From positions 1-20,376 of the forward strand of contig PACG01000210.1 in assembly GCA_002699335.1 (NCBI GenBank): 20,376 nt of DNA, in the 5' to 3' direction. Under the pieces are notes generated by a model that had not been told where the DNA came from, did no database searches, and saw only the letters and a list, made by a program, of their open reading frames with translations. Positions 1 through 7,292 of this stretch are shown here, one piece after another. The position numbers and the translations under genes were made by a program. Within the stretch, counting starts at the first letter, position 1. Every line of letters starts with the position of its first letter. This DNA is from Candidatus Poribacteria bacterium. GTDB taxonomy: Bacteria > Poribacteria > WGA-4E > UBA9662.

Positions 1-1983
1 CAAGCTTGTGGTTAGTGAAGTAGAAGAGGTAATTGTGATGGTTGTAGAAGTGCTAGTAGCCGTATCACTGATCGTAAAAGTCCCAGCATTAACACCAAAT
101 TCGCTTAGAGATCTTCCACTGGTAATCCCCTGGCTAAAGTCGAGTTGAGTGGCCAAGTTGCTGGTTCCATCTTGAACCGAAATAGACACCCCAGCAGCGG
201 CTTTGATTTGAATCCTGCCACCATCGGTTAGAGATGCGGTAATCCCCGAGACACTACTAAGCTGTGACAGCAGATTGGCAACAGTCGCGTCTTCGACCCG
301 AAGTGAGGTTGGAGCGTTATCAACATGAGCGGCGGCGCCTGCGCTATTAGTATTACGAGTAACCGTTAGCGTATTGCTACTGATACCCGTAATCTCCATC
401 TCCTCACTATCAACAATGATCTTATTTCCTGAGGAATATACGGAACCATCATCAACGGTAACAGTAGTCGTAGAGTTGTTTAGGGCTCCATTCAGCAATG
501 TCGAAGGGGTAACGTATACGGAAGTTCCATTAATGGTAATTGTCCCAGCAGTAATGGAAGAACTAACCTCAGCCAATGTTTGAGTAGTAGCGATATTATT
601 GGTATTCGATTGCTTAACCGCCAAACTACTGTCCAAGACCTTTGGCACGTAGTAGGTACTGTTATTAACGGTAAATGCACCAGGCGTAAGAGCGGTGACC
701 GTAAAGGCGTTAGCGGAAGAGCCGGCACCAGTATTGGCTGTAATCTCTCCCTCTGTCAGGTCGGAGCTGGCCGCATCACCAGATATAGAAAAGGTACCCG
801 TTTCTATATTTACAATTCCTTGTACGGTTCCTGTCACAGCTGATGTTCCCAGGCTGCCGCCAGTAAAAGTCAGGACATCACTTTTGGCAATGTTACCGAT
901 ACTGTCGGTTGAAACTCGAACGATATCGCCGTAAACATTAGCACTGTTACTGTGAGTGACCGCAGTTGTGTTGTTAACACCTCTGGTGACTGTTAGCGTA
1001 TTGCTACTGATACCAGTTACCGCCATCTGCTCATTATCGATCACAATTGTGTCACCAACGGTGAATTGGCTCCCAGAAGCTACAACGAATGAGGTAGCAC
1101 TGGCACTACTGGACAAGCCACTACTAACCGTACTAGCACCGGAGTTTTGGGATTCGACAATGCGAATTGCCCCTAAAAGGTGGGTTTGATTGCTGGCATC
1201 CAAACTTAATTGCTTGGAATTGGCGTCGTAAGCATCCCCAGTACCAAAGATGGTTTGTGGATTGGCAGATAGACCCAGTATTGATGTGGTATTGGTGTCC
1301 GTATCAGTGAAAGTAATTGGATTAGCAACCAGGGATTTGGTTCGGTCCGTAAGAACTACGGCTCCATTAGCATCGGTATCACGCTTGCTGACGCGTTTGG
1401 TTACAGATAAGCGCGCATCGGCCCCTTCTCCACGGTAGGTTGCTTTATAGCTGAGGTTTTGATAGGTGTCTTCACTAGGCACAAAAGTTAGACCGCTGGT
1501 TCCAATAATGTCATCTAGATCTGTGCTGGTCGTTAGGCTAATTGTGCGTGTACTACTATAATTATCGAGGTAGAAAGATCCTGTATCGCTTGTTCCCTCT
1601 AGCGTAAGCTTTGCCAGGCGGTTGAGTGCAATTGGGTTACTGATAGCAGAAGTACTAGAAACTTTCGAACTAGTTGCCAGTTGGGCGACTTCTATTTCGT
1701 GGTTTTGTCGCGGGGCACCAGTAGCCGCTGTGGCTTCCAAAATTGAAGTGTCTGAGGAGGTGGCAATTTTCTGCAGGGTCGATGTTCGGTCAGCCAGGCT
1801 GGCAGCACGGCTCTGAAGCAACATCAAGTTGGAATTGATGGTTTTGAGCTGATCCTGTTGGGCGGCCAGAATCCTTTCCCGTTCTTCCAGACGCCGACGG
1901 GGCGCACTCTCCGCCTTAATCAGATCATCAACTATACTATTGACATCAAAACCTGAAATTAGCCCCGTTGCTTGTAGGGACAT
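1..1983 (-). CDS. fliD: Flagellar filament cap / hook-associated protein 2 (FliD), 3' end cut by window edge
   Basis: The frame is open for 661 codons from the ATG at 1981-1983 to the window edge, with no stop, so the C-terminus is missing. FliD caps the growing filament outside the cell and folds exported flagellin. The N-terminus (start MSLQATGLISGFDVNSIVDD, then a helical stretch to about residue 70) matches the FliD N-terminal domain. The rest is Ser/Thr-rich and beta-rich. It has several modules resembling the flagellin hook-IN motif (GTFTI/GTITI starts; GITASLTDGGRIQI near residue 570), and two modules share GISSNTLTVTR at residues 324-334 and 533-543. Typical FliD is about 450-520 residues, so this protein is already long without its C-terminal domain. 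The start is supported by an AGAGGAG ribosome site just upstream. An 82-base gap with a sigma-28-like promoter separates it from the PilZ gene. The identity rests mainly on the N-terminus and context. Confidence 0.88.
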   Translation of the reverse strand, partial: MSLQATGLISGFDVNSIVDDLIKAESAPRRRLEERERILAAQQDQLKTINSNLMLLQSRAASLADRTSTLQKIATSSDTSILEATAATGAPRQNHEIEVAQLATSSKVSSTSAISNPIALNRLAKLTLEGTSDTGSFYLDNYSSTRTISLTTSTDLDDIIGTSGLTFVPSEDTYQNLSYKATYRGEGADARLSVTKRVSKRDTDANGAVVLTDRTKSLVANPITFTDTDTNTTSILGLSANPQTIFGTGDAYDANSKQLSLDASNQTHLLGAIRIVESQNSGASTVSSGLSSSASATSFVVASGSQFTVGDTIVIDNEQMAVTGISSNTLTVTRGVNNTTAVTHSNSANVYGDIVRVSTDSIGNIAKSDVLTFTGGSLGTSAVTGTVQGIVNIETGTFSISGDAASSDLTEGEITANTGAGSSANAFTVTALTPGAFTVNNSTYYVPKVLDSSLAVKQSNTNNIATTQTLAEVSSSITAGTITINGTSVYVTPSTLLNGALNNSTTTVTVDDGSVYSSGNKIIVDSEEMEITGISSNTLTVTRNTNSAGAAAHVDNAPTSLRVEDATVANLLSQLSSVSGITASLTDGGRIQIKAAAGVSISVQDGTSNLATQLDFSQGITSGRSLSEFGVNAGTFTISDTATSTSTTITITSSTSLTTSL
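365..387. repeat. 23-bp direct repeat inside fliD, copy B
   Basis: These 23 bases are identical to 992-1014 and in the same orientation, 627 bases (209 codons) apart. Both copies are read in the same frame and encode the GISSNTLTV part of two related protein modules. Identity stops on both sides at the first flanking base, while similarity at protein level extends further. Confidence 0.9.
992..1014. repeat. 23-bp direct repeat inside fliD, copy A
   Basis: Identical to 365-387. This copy lies in the earlier module of the protein (about residues 300-350). The repeat is best explained by an internal duplication of a coding module, or by gene conversion between modules, rather than by a mobile element. 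Confidence 0.9.
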
Positions 1984-2031
1984 CTAAAATCTCCTCTTAC
2001 CAATTACTTTATGCTTGTCAAACAATGATAA

Positions 2032-2058
2032 TTATCGACGGTGAGGGCAGGATCTTGA
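2032..2058 (-). promoter_or_regulatory. Candidate sigma-28 (FliA) promoter of fliD
   Basis: Read on the minus strand, TCAAGATC (2051-2058) is followed by an 11-base spacer and GTCGATAA (2032-2039). Against the enteric sigma-28 consensus TAAAGTTT-N11-GCCGATAA the -10 matches 7 of 8 and the -35 matches 5 of 8, with the expected spacing. It lies about 50 bases before the fliD start, in the largest gap of the window. fliD is a classical FliA-dependent late gene in other bacteria and fliA is in this cluster. The promoter was found by eye only. Confidence 0.5.
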
Positions 2059-2065
2059 CCCGATT

Positions 2066-2968
2066 TTAGTTATCGTCGGACTGATCCCAGAACTTCCACC
2101 AACTTTGGCGATTGATGATCGTTCCCTGTTCGTTTAGCTTTCGAGTTAGCTGAACAATGATAGTCTCAGAGCGGATGCGTGACTCTTCAGCCTCTTTGAT
2201 CTGGAGATAGGCTGTTCGCAGTTGTTCTTGTAGGCGGTAGATCTCTGCTTTGAGAGCGGGGATTTGGTTAGATTCCGCACTACTAAGACTATCCGCATCG
2301 CTAGTATCAAAACCCACTTGATGAGTAAAGATACAGCGGCTAATTTGATCCTCAATCTCTGGCGAAACTTCGATAAAGTTGAATGCCACCATATATTTAT
2401 TCGAGGTTCCACCAAAGTCGAGTAGCCGTTTGCGAACCATCTGCGCGTTGAGGGTAAAAACCAATGCCTCTTCTAATTCGAGCTCAAAGGTCGCACTAAC
2501 GATTTGACCTCGATCCAATTCTCTTTCGTTGGCTAACCCGAGAATGACCGAGAGGCCGGAGACGCTCAAGTTGCTGGCTAACGCTTCGTAGGTTCCGGCT
2601 TGAGCATCGAGCTGATCCTGCTCCAGTCTAATCGTTACCGGGAAATTGACATCTATCCGTGGGGACCGGCGCTCCTGGAACTGGGCCGGGCGGCGAAGAA
2701 TTAAGACACAAGACGTGGGTTCTACATCGTCTTCGCTGGTTTCGACATCGATTACCGTTGATTCATAACTCCTGACAGTTTCGCCAACAGACCGCTCTTC
2801 AACGGTGACAACCTGATCGACAAAATTGGTCGGATTGGGAAGTACACTGGTTAACACGACCCGAATATACTCTAAGGTCACAGTGTACAACTCACCCGAA
2901 TAGACTTCAACTTCATCCGGATCAGCAGAGAATCTGAGATTAACTTTGCGGTTGATCTGGCTTGTCAT
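2066..2968 (-). CDS. YcgR-like PilZ protein with C-terminal coiled coil
   Basis: 300 residues, predicted c-di-GMP receptor. Residues 1-95 are beta-rich and fit the PilZN/YcgR-type domain. The PilZ domain follows, with the binding motifs RxxxR at 100-104 (RRSPR) and NxSxxG at 133-138 (NLSVSG), both intact. Residues about 232-285 form a heptad-like helix (ALKAEIYRLQEQL...), and the protein ends with an aromatic tail, WWKFW at 290-294. YcgR-type proteins bind c-di-GMP and slow the motor by contacting the stator or rotor. The coiled coil and tail are extra and suggest oligomerisation or a partner, perhaps the coiled-coil protein encoded upstream, whose stop overlaps this start (ATGA at 2965-2968). 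Cytoplasmic; no signal peptide. PilZ assignment is firm, motor role is inferred. Confidence 0.85.
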   Translation of the reverse strand: MTSQINRKVNLRFSADPDEVEVYSGELYTVTLEYIRVVLTSVLPNPTNFVDQVVTVEERSVGETVRSYESTVIDVETSEDDVEPTSCVLILRRPAQFQERRSPRIDVNFPVTIRLEQDQLDAQAGTYEALASNLSVSGLSVILGLANERELDRGQIVSATFELELEEALVFTLNAQMVRKRLLDFGGTSNKYMVAFNFIEVSPEIEDQISRCIFTHQVGFDTSDADSLSSAESNQIPALKAEIYRLQEQLRTAYLQIKEAEESRIRSETIIVQLTRKLNEQGTIINRQSWWKFWDQSDDN

Positions 2969-4119
2969 TGGCTAAATTTGAGATTCCTCATTCGTAGGAG
3001 TAGCTCAGCCTCTCCCCGCGCAATATTAGCGAGACGAGAGATTTCAACTACGTCCTTTCCTTCGTCCGCCAGTTGATAGATTTGCTCAGTAGCATCGGCC
3101 AATTTACCCGGGGCTGTCGTATGCCCGGTAGCGGGCAAGGAGGTTTCATCGGAAATAAGCGTGTGGTCTTCGGCTGAGGCCTGTTCGTTTTCTTCAGGCA
3201 GGCCCTCTATTTCGGTAGGTTCAGACGGGGACGAAATTGCCTCTAGCTTCGGCTGTTTTATCAAGCGCGAGGGCAATTCGGATTTGTCCTGGCCAAGATC
3301 CACATTTTCAGGCAAGATCTCTTTCAGCATGGCTAAACGTGAGGCAGATCTGCTAAGAGAGGTCGTTAATTCTTGTGATAGGCCATCGACTTGATCAATA
3401 TTTTCACCTTGACTATTGTCAGTTTCAAGTATTCGTTCTTCCGGCAAGTATTCTTCAGAAACTTGAATCTTTGATTCAGCAACACGCGAGCTTTGCAATT
3501 CGATTTGTGCTTGGTCCGCAGATAACCGAATCTTCTCTGACTGTTCCCGCAAATTCTGGAGACGACTTTGAATTTCCTCGGTCTGTTGTCGATCCCGTTC
3601 AGCACTTGATCGCGCTGCTTCAGTTTCGGCCTGAATCTGTGCTTCTAACGCCACCGCTGCGTAGAGTGCCTGCTTGACCTTTTCAATTTCCGATTTTTCA
3701 GCATCCCGTAAGGCTTTAGCGGACTTGAGTTTGTGTCTTGCATCTTGGAGAGAGATCGTAGTCCGCTCAACTCCCTGGCGGAATTCATTAATCACCGGTT
3801 GGATGGCTTTAGTTTCCTGCTCGGCCCTCTGTCGTTGGGCTTTGGTTACTTCAAGTTCAGCCCGTACCCGTGCTTCCTCGATGCGTAAGACATCCATCGA
3901 GTTGCGAGCCTCTTCCGTTTCCCGTTTGGCCTGTTGGAGCTGCAGATTCAGCTTCTCAATTCGGGAGCGGGTTTCGTCCAGATCTCTTTGTCGCCCTTTG
4001 GCAACGTCGATTTCTGCTTCCAACTCTGAAATGGTGGTCTGTAGATGGACATCAGACAGTGGAGTCGGAGAATCTAAAACTGAATCAGTTTGATCTAAAG
4101 ATTTTTCCGGCATGGCCAT
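2965..4119 (-). CDS. Long coiled-coil protein with DUF2802/DUF6115-like C-terminus
   Basis: 384 residues of unknown function. Residues about 20-225 are a long, highly charged coiled coil (Glu, Gln, Arg and Lys rich, Leu/Ile spaced like heptads), with no transmembrane segment or signal peptide. Residues about 230-335 are acidic, Ser/Pro-rich and probably disordered. The last 46 residues (IYQLADEGKDVVEISRLANI, then RGEAELLLRMRNL) resemble the small helix-turn-helix-like end domain of DUF2802/DUF6115 proteins, which occur in flagellar and chemotaxis loci of other bacteria. The family match is from memory of the pattern, not a search. The gene follows the 108-residue gene by 55 bases and overlaps the PilZ gene by four bases, so the two are probably made together and may form a complex. 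The start ATG-GCC-ATG has a CAGGA ribosome site just upstream. Confidence 0.75.
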   Translation of the reverse strand: MAMPEKSLDQTDSVLDSPTPLSDVHLQTTISELEAEIDVAKGRQRDLDETRSRIEKLNLQLQQAKRETEEARNSMDVLRIEEARVRAELEVTKAQRQRAEQETKAIQPVINEFRQGVERTTISLQDARHKLKSAKALRDAEKSEIEKVKQALYAAVALEAQIQAETEAARSSAERDRQQTEEIQSRLQNLREQSEKIRLSADQAQIELQSSRVAESKIQVSEEYLPEERILETDNSQGENIDQVDGLSQELTTSLSRSASRLAMLKEILPENVDLGQDKSELPSRLIKQPKLEAISSPSEPTEIEGLPEENEQASAEDHTLISDETSLPATGHTTAPGKLADATEQIYQLADEGKDVVEISRLANIARGEAELLLRMRNLKFSQ

Positions 4120-4174
4120 TCCTGTATTCCGTACTCCTGAACGAGGTGTCTGATTTGCTACTACTTATACCCTT

Positions 4175-4501
4175 TTAACGGCGGACATTGATAAGGTAAC
4201 TTGCGTCCAGATCAATGGCCTGACGATGCTTGATGGAGCGTCGGCGTTTCCCGCTTCTCGGTTGGTAATATCGAGGATTTCGTTGTTGCCCGTCCTCCTC
4301 TTGAATTTCATCGTTCCCCGTTCGAGGCACATCTTGTACCTCAGCATCTCTATAGTCGCTTAAGCGGAGCATATTATGTTCCAACCCGGTCTCGGGTACC
4401 GCCATCGGTTGTGACTGAGGGGTCTGTTGCTGAACCTGCGTTTGTTGTGGATTATTGGTCTGGGCGATTGAAGCGTGAATCGGCGGAATATTCAGCGGCA
4501 T
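4175..4501 (-). CDS. Hypothetical polar/basic protein of the flagellar operon
   Basis: 108 residues; I do not recognise the family. There is no signal peptide or membrane segment. Residues 12-35 are rich in Gln, Pro and Asn and likely disordered. Residues 60-72 are acidic, and residues 78-92 are strongly basic (SGKRRRSIKHR), ending in DLDASYLINVRR. A strong ribosome site (AGAAGGAGAAG) precedes the ATG. It sits 51 bases after fliA and 55 bases before the coiled-coil gene, so it is read with the regulatory end of the operon. The good ribosome site, codon usage like its neighbours and lack of a competing frame support a real gene. The charge pattern would suit binding to an acidic partner or nucleic acid, but this is only a guess. 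Confidence 0.7.
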   Translation of the reverse strand: MPLNIPPIHASIAQTNNPQQTQVQQQTPQSQPMAVPETGLEHNMLRLSDYRDAEVQDVPRTGNDEIQEEDGQQRNPRYYQPRSGKRRRSIKHRQAIDLDASYLINVRR

Positions 4502-4552
4502 TTTAACTTCTCCTTCTACTCTTGCGAACGTATCGACTTGATGGTTGTCAAT

Positions 4553-5314
4553 CTATTCAAGCAACAATTTCAAACGACCTCGGATACGTAACATGGCTTG
4601 GCTGTGAACCTGTGACACACGGGATTCAGAAACCTCCATGATTTTGCCGATCTCTTTCAGGGTTAGTTCCTTCTGATAGTAAAGTTCGACAACTAATTTC
4701 TCTTTGTCCGGTAGCTGGTCAATCATCTGCGCAACCAACTGACGCAGCTCTTCGGCTTCGGCCGGGGCTGTTACGTCTACATTTGGATCTGAGAGTATAT
4801 CGACTAGGTAAACTGTACCATCTTCGTTATTCTCCCTGATGACATCGTAGAGTGAAGAGATAGAAGCTTGCCGATAGTCGGATAAAATCCCGTTCAATTC
4901 GTCAAGATCCATCTCCAGGGCATTGGCGACCTCCTCTGTTCTAGGCGTTCGACCTAATTGTGCTTCCAGTTCAGCGTTGACGCGCTCGACCTCGCCGTAC
5001 TTTTTGTACAAGGGCCGGGGTATCCAGCCCACCCGCTTCGACTCGTCTAGAATTTCGCCTCGAATACGGCAGGTACCATAGGTTTGGAATTTATTGCCTA
5101 ACTCAGGGTTAAAACGATCCACAGCAGTAATCAATCCTGCGATCCCACAATTGTAGAGGTCACCAAAATCAACCGTTGATGGTGGATTGATCCCCAGACG
5201 GTTGATCACGTACTTGACCAATCCTGTGTATTTCAGAATTAGCGCTTCGCGTGCGTCCAAATCTCCTTCAACCTTAAAACGGTGCCATAGATTGTCTTCG
5301 TTGTCGACAGGCAT
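4553..5314 (-). CDS. fliA: Flagellar sigma factor sigma-28 (FliA/WhiG family)
   Basis: About 253 residues, the usual length. It directs RNA polymerase to late flagellar genes and is normally held by the anti-sigma factor FlgM, which is not in the window. Region 2 is clear: LYNCGIAGLITAVDRFNPEL, then KFQTYGTCRIRGEILDESKR and WIPRPL. Region 3 is around residues 110-140 (GRTPRTEEVANAL). Region 4 has LPDKEKLVVELYYQKELTLK, followed by the helix-turn-helix EIGKIMEVSESRVSQVHSQAMLRIRGRL. Family members usually have TYAIPRIRGAILDELR, so this copy varies (YGTC, GEILDESK) but stays recognisable. An in-frame TTG at 5315-5317, directly before this ATG, has slightly better spacing to the upstream GGAG and could be the start instead. 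It lies 18 bases after the 71-residue gene. A candidate target promoter lies before fliD. Confidence 0.93.
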   Translation of the reverse strand: MPVDNEDNLWHRFKVEGDLDAREALILKYTGLVKYVINRLGINPPSTVDFGDLYNCGIAGLITAVDRFNPELGNKFQTYGTCRIRGEILDESKRVGWIPRPLYKKYGEVERVNAELEAQLGRTPRTEEVANALEMDLDELNGILSDYRQASISSLYDVIRENNEDGTVYLVDILSDPNVDVTAPAEAEELRQLVAQMIDQLPDKEKLVVELYYQKELTLKEIGKIMEVSESRVSQVHSQAMLRIRGRLKLLLE

Positions 5315-5332
5315 CAAACGTTCGAACTCCGG

Positions 5333-5548
5333 TTATTCTTCAGGATCCTGCGGTCGCTTTCGAAAGGTTTTTAGTGTTATCAAATAGTCGCCAGCCAATC
5401 CCAGCAGAAGAATAATCAGGAAGGCGTAAACTGCCCATTGAAAAGATGGATAAAGATCCCCACTATTAGGTGCTTCTGCCCGCAGTTTACCGACGAAGAC
5501 AACCAGAAAAACGACGAGGCTCAATAGTGCTGTAATTCGCCTAATCAT
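5333..5548 (-). CDS. Small membrane protein between PilZ and fliA
   Basis: 71 residues, family not recognised. The N-terminus (MIRRITALLSLVVFLVVFVG) is a signal peptide or first membrane helix, with a possible cleavage after AEA at 24-26. A second hydrophobic stretch spans about residues 37-56, followed by a charged cytoplasmic-type end (KTFRKRPQDPEE). If the signal is cleaved, the mature form would be a single-span protein with its N-terminus outside. It starts 13 bases after the PilZ gene and ends just before fliA, so it is inside the operon. Small membrane proteins of this kind can be stator or export accessories or sigma-factor regulators; nothing in the sequence decides between these. 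Confidence 0.7.
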   Translation of the reverse strand: MIRRITALLSLVVFLVVFVGKLRAEAPNSGDLYPSFQWAVYAFLIILLLGLAGDYLITLKTFRKRPQDPEE

Positions 5549-5561
5549 CCGCTAATATAAC

Positions 5562-6332
5562 CTAGTCTTGTTGTAACGCTTGGTTACGAATCTGCAATTT
5601 CAAGACGTAGCGCAGTAGATAATCGCCAATGTCTTCGTCCTCTTCGGACCAGTTGTCAAAGCCGATCCCGAGAATACACTGGACACCTGCACCACCACGG
5701 GTATCCAGAACGAAACGACGAACAATAGTGCCCGGGAAAGCGGGTAGCAAATGGCCTTCGACAATCTGTTCACCACTATCCCCCAGAATGTCAGGAATGT
5801 CCAGAATGACAGCCAGTTCCTCCCCAACAGAAAATAGACTTCGATCTTCTAGTTCGACCAGGACCCGCATCCCAGAACCACTTAGATCTTCTGTCTTGCA
5901 GTCATAGAACGGACCATCCTCTACCTGATCACGAAATGCTAGTTGAACCGGGAAGTTACAGCGTTCACGAACGAACTCTCGACTTCGAACTACCCATTCT
6001 GTTTCGAAACCAACCTGTTCGGTTACGACGATCCACTGTTCCTGCTCAGCGTTAAAAGCTTGCTCTACGGCGGTAACTTCAGTTTCTAGATCTTTCCCAC
6101 CCACAATCTCTTGGAAAATCTGGATCTTGCTGCCGGCTCGCACCGGACGAGGTCGGCTACCAGACATGGGGGAGATCAAAACAACTTTCCCGTCTTCCTG
6201 AATCTCGATAATCTCTGATTCAACGGTTTCATATTTCAGCCCTACACGCAACCGCAGGGTCACATTTCGAGATATCGGTTCTAACTCAAATTCTTCCTGT
6301 TCAGCTTCCAGTCCTTCCATTTCTTCAGCCAT
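5562..6332 (-). CDS. YcgR-like PilZ protein (c-di-GMP receptor, likely flagellar brake)
   Basis: 256 residues. After an acidic N-terminus (EEMEGLEAEQEEFELEP), residues about 22-112 form the PilZN/YcgR-type beta domain, with VGFETEWVV leading into the PilZ domain. The c-di-GMP motifs are complete: RxxxR at 118-122 (REFVR) and DxSxxG at 149-154 (DLSGSG). The C-terminus (YLLRYVLKLQIRNQALQQ) is the usual closing helix. A strong AAGGAG site precedes the ATG. Position between flhG and fliA points to control of the motor or of flagellar gene expression by c-di-GMP. It is the second YcgR-like gene in the window; the other (2066-2968) has a coiled-coil extension that this one lacks, so the two are not interchangeable copies. 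Confidence 0.88.
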   Translation of the reverse strand: MAEEMEGLEAEQEEFELEPISRNVTLRLRVGLKYETVESEIIEIQEDGKVVLISPMSGSRPRPVRAGSKIQIFQEIVGGKDLETEVTAVEQAFNAEQEQWIVVTEQVGFETEWVVRSREFVRERCNFPVQLAFRDQVEDGPFYDCKTEDLSGSGMRVLVELEDRSLFSVGEELAVILDIPDILGDSGEQIVEGHLLPAFPGTIVRRFVLDTRGGAGVQCILGIGFDNWSEEDEDIGDYLLRYVLKLQIRNQALQQD

Positions 6333-6368
6333 GATGATTCTCCTTATCCCGATTTTTAGCCAAGTAAG

Positions 6369-7286
6369 CTATCCTAATTTTGAGGTTCGGTTTTTCGCGC
6401 TGGCGACAAAGTTTTGCACCAGCAAAGCGCCAAGTTTAACTAAGGTTATTTTATGTTGGTCGTGGTTCTCACATAGTCGAGCCGCGATTTTCTGAATTGA
6501 CTCAGAAATCGGTGCTTCGGGAAGCATATCGGTAACTGGTAGACCATGTCGAGTAGCACTGATCATATCAGGATCGAGTAAAATCTTGCCCAGGGTCTGT
6601 AACTCGTGATCGAGAAATCTCTTGACTACCGATTGGACACTTTGTGCGACATTGTCGGCAACGACCGAACTCGAGGCCATATTAACAATCAGGTTAATTT
6701 GCGCATTGGCCTCATTTTTTAAGAGGTCTTTGACCAGTGTATAACACTGGGTCCGACTGTCTTTTGTTGGTGTGGTAAAGGTAATAATTTCTTCTGGTAA
6801 CGCGGTCGGCGTAGCAACTGCGTCTTCAATTACTTGCCCAAAGTCCAACAAGATGAACTCGTAGTTCCGTGTGATCTCTTTTAGTTGAGCTTCTAATTTG
6901 TGAATCTGGTCTACAGCCTCAGGAGCTAAAAACGCTGCATTTTCACTCAGATAAAATAGATCTAGATTGTCATACCGACTGGATAGGAGTTTTGCCTCGA
7001 AAGGTAAATCAGTAAGTGTTGTTCCTGTATCTAGCCCACCCCCCAAAATCTGCAACAAAGCTGATCGATTGTCATGTGGGTGATGCTTCCTTTGGCTGAA
7101 AATTAAAATCTTCCAATCTGTCTGCTGCGCTAATTCAACCGCTAAACTGGCGAGTACAGTTGTATGCCCAAGACCGATTTGACCCGAAATTACACCGACG
7201 GCGCGACAAGGGGCAGCCAGTTTCCTCAAACTTGCCGCTTGATCTGTCATATCGATAGATTCGTTATTGACTCCAGTGTCAGACAT
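6369..7286 (-). CDS. flhG: FlhG/MinD-like flagellar number regulator with degenerate ATPase site
   Basis: 305 residues. FlhG is normally a MinD-type ATPase that limits flagellar number, carries C-ring parts and stimulates the GTPase FlhF. The N-terminal FlhF-activating motif is present (DQAASLR, residues 15-21), and the C-terminal half fits FlhG (INLIVNMASS; LGKILLDPDM; LPEAPISESIQKIA). The nucleotide site is not normal. The deviant Walker A KGGxGKT is replaced by GQIGLGHTT (35-43), so both lysines are gone, and the DxD that follows beta-2 in MinD is replaced by FSQRKHHPHDN (63-73). The order flhF then flhG with a 73-base gap supports the assignment. The first ATG is used; an in-frame ATG at codon 13, just before DQA, is an alternative. 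No clear ribosome site is seen for either. Confidence 0.85.
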   Translation of the reverse strand: MSDTGVNNESIDMTDQAASLRKLAAPCRAVGVISGQIGLGHTTVLASLAVELAQQTDWKILIFSQRKHHPHDNRSALLQILGGGLDTGTTLTDLPFEAKLLSSRYDNLDLFYLSENAAFLAPEAVDQIHKLEAQLKEITRNYEFILLDFGQVIEDAVATPTALPEEIITFTTPTKDSRTQCYTLVKDLLKNEANAQINLIVNMASSSVVADNVAQSVQSVVKRFLDHELQTLGKILLDPDMISATRHGLPVTDMLPEAPISESIQKIAARLCENHDQHKITLVKLGALLVQNFVASAKNRTSKLG

Positions 7287-7292
7287 TTTCCG

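Noticed and set aside
374..1816. Series of plus-strand frames of 60-90 codons
   Set aside because: They are antisense to fliD, which is open for 661 codons on the minus strand with a family N-terminus and ribosome site.
2027..2036. Palindrome GATAATTATC overlapping the fliD -10
   Set aside because: Ten AT-rich bases are easily palindromic by chance; nothing else supports an operator.
3674..4093. Plus-strand open frame of 139 codons
   Set aside because: Shadow of the coiled-coil gene at 2965-4119; Ser/Arg-rich low-complexity translation.
4530..4560. Possible sigma-28 promoter before the 108-residue gene
   Set aside because: GTCGATAC matches 6 of 8 of the -10, but the -35 at the correct spacing matches only about 3 of 8.
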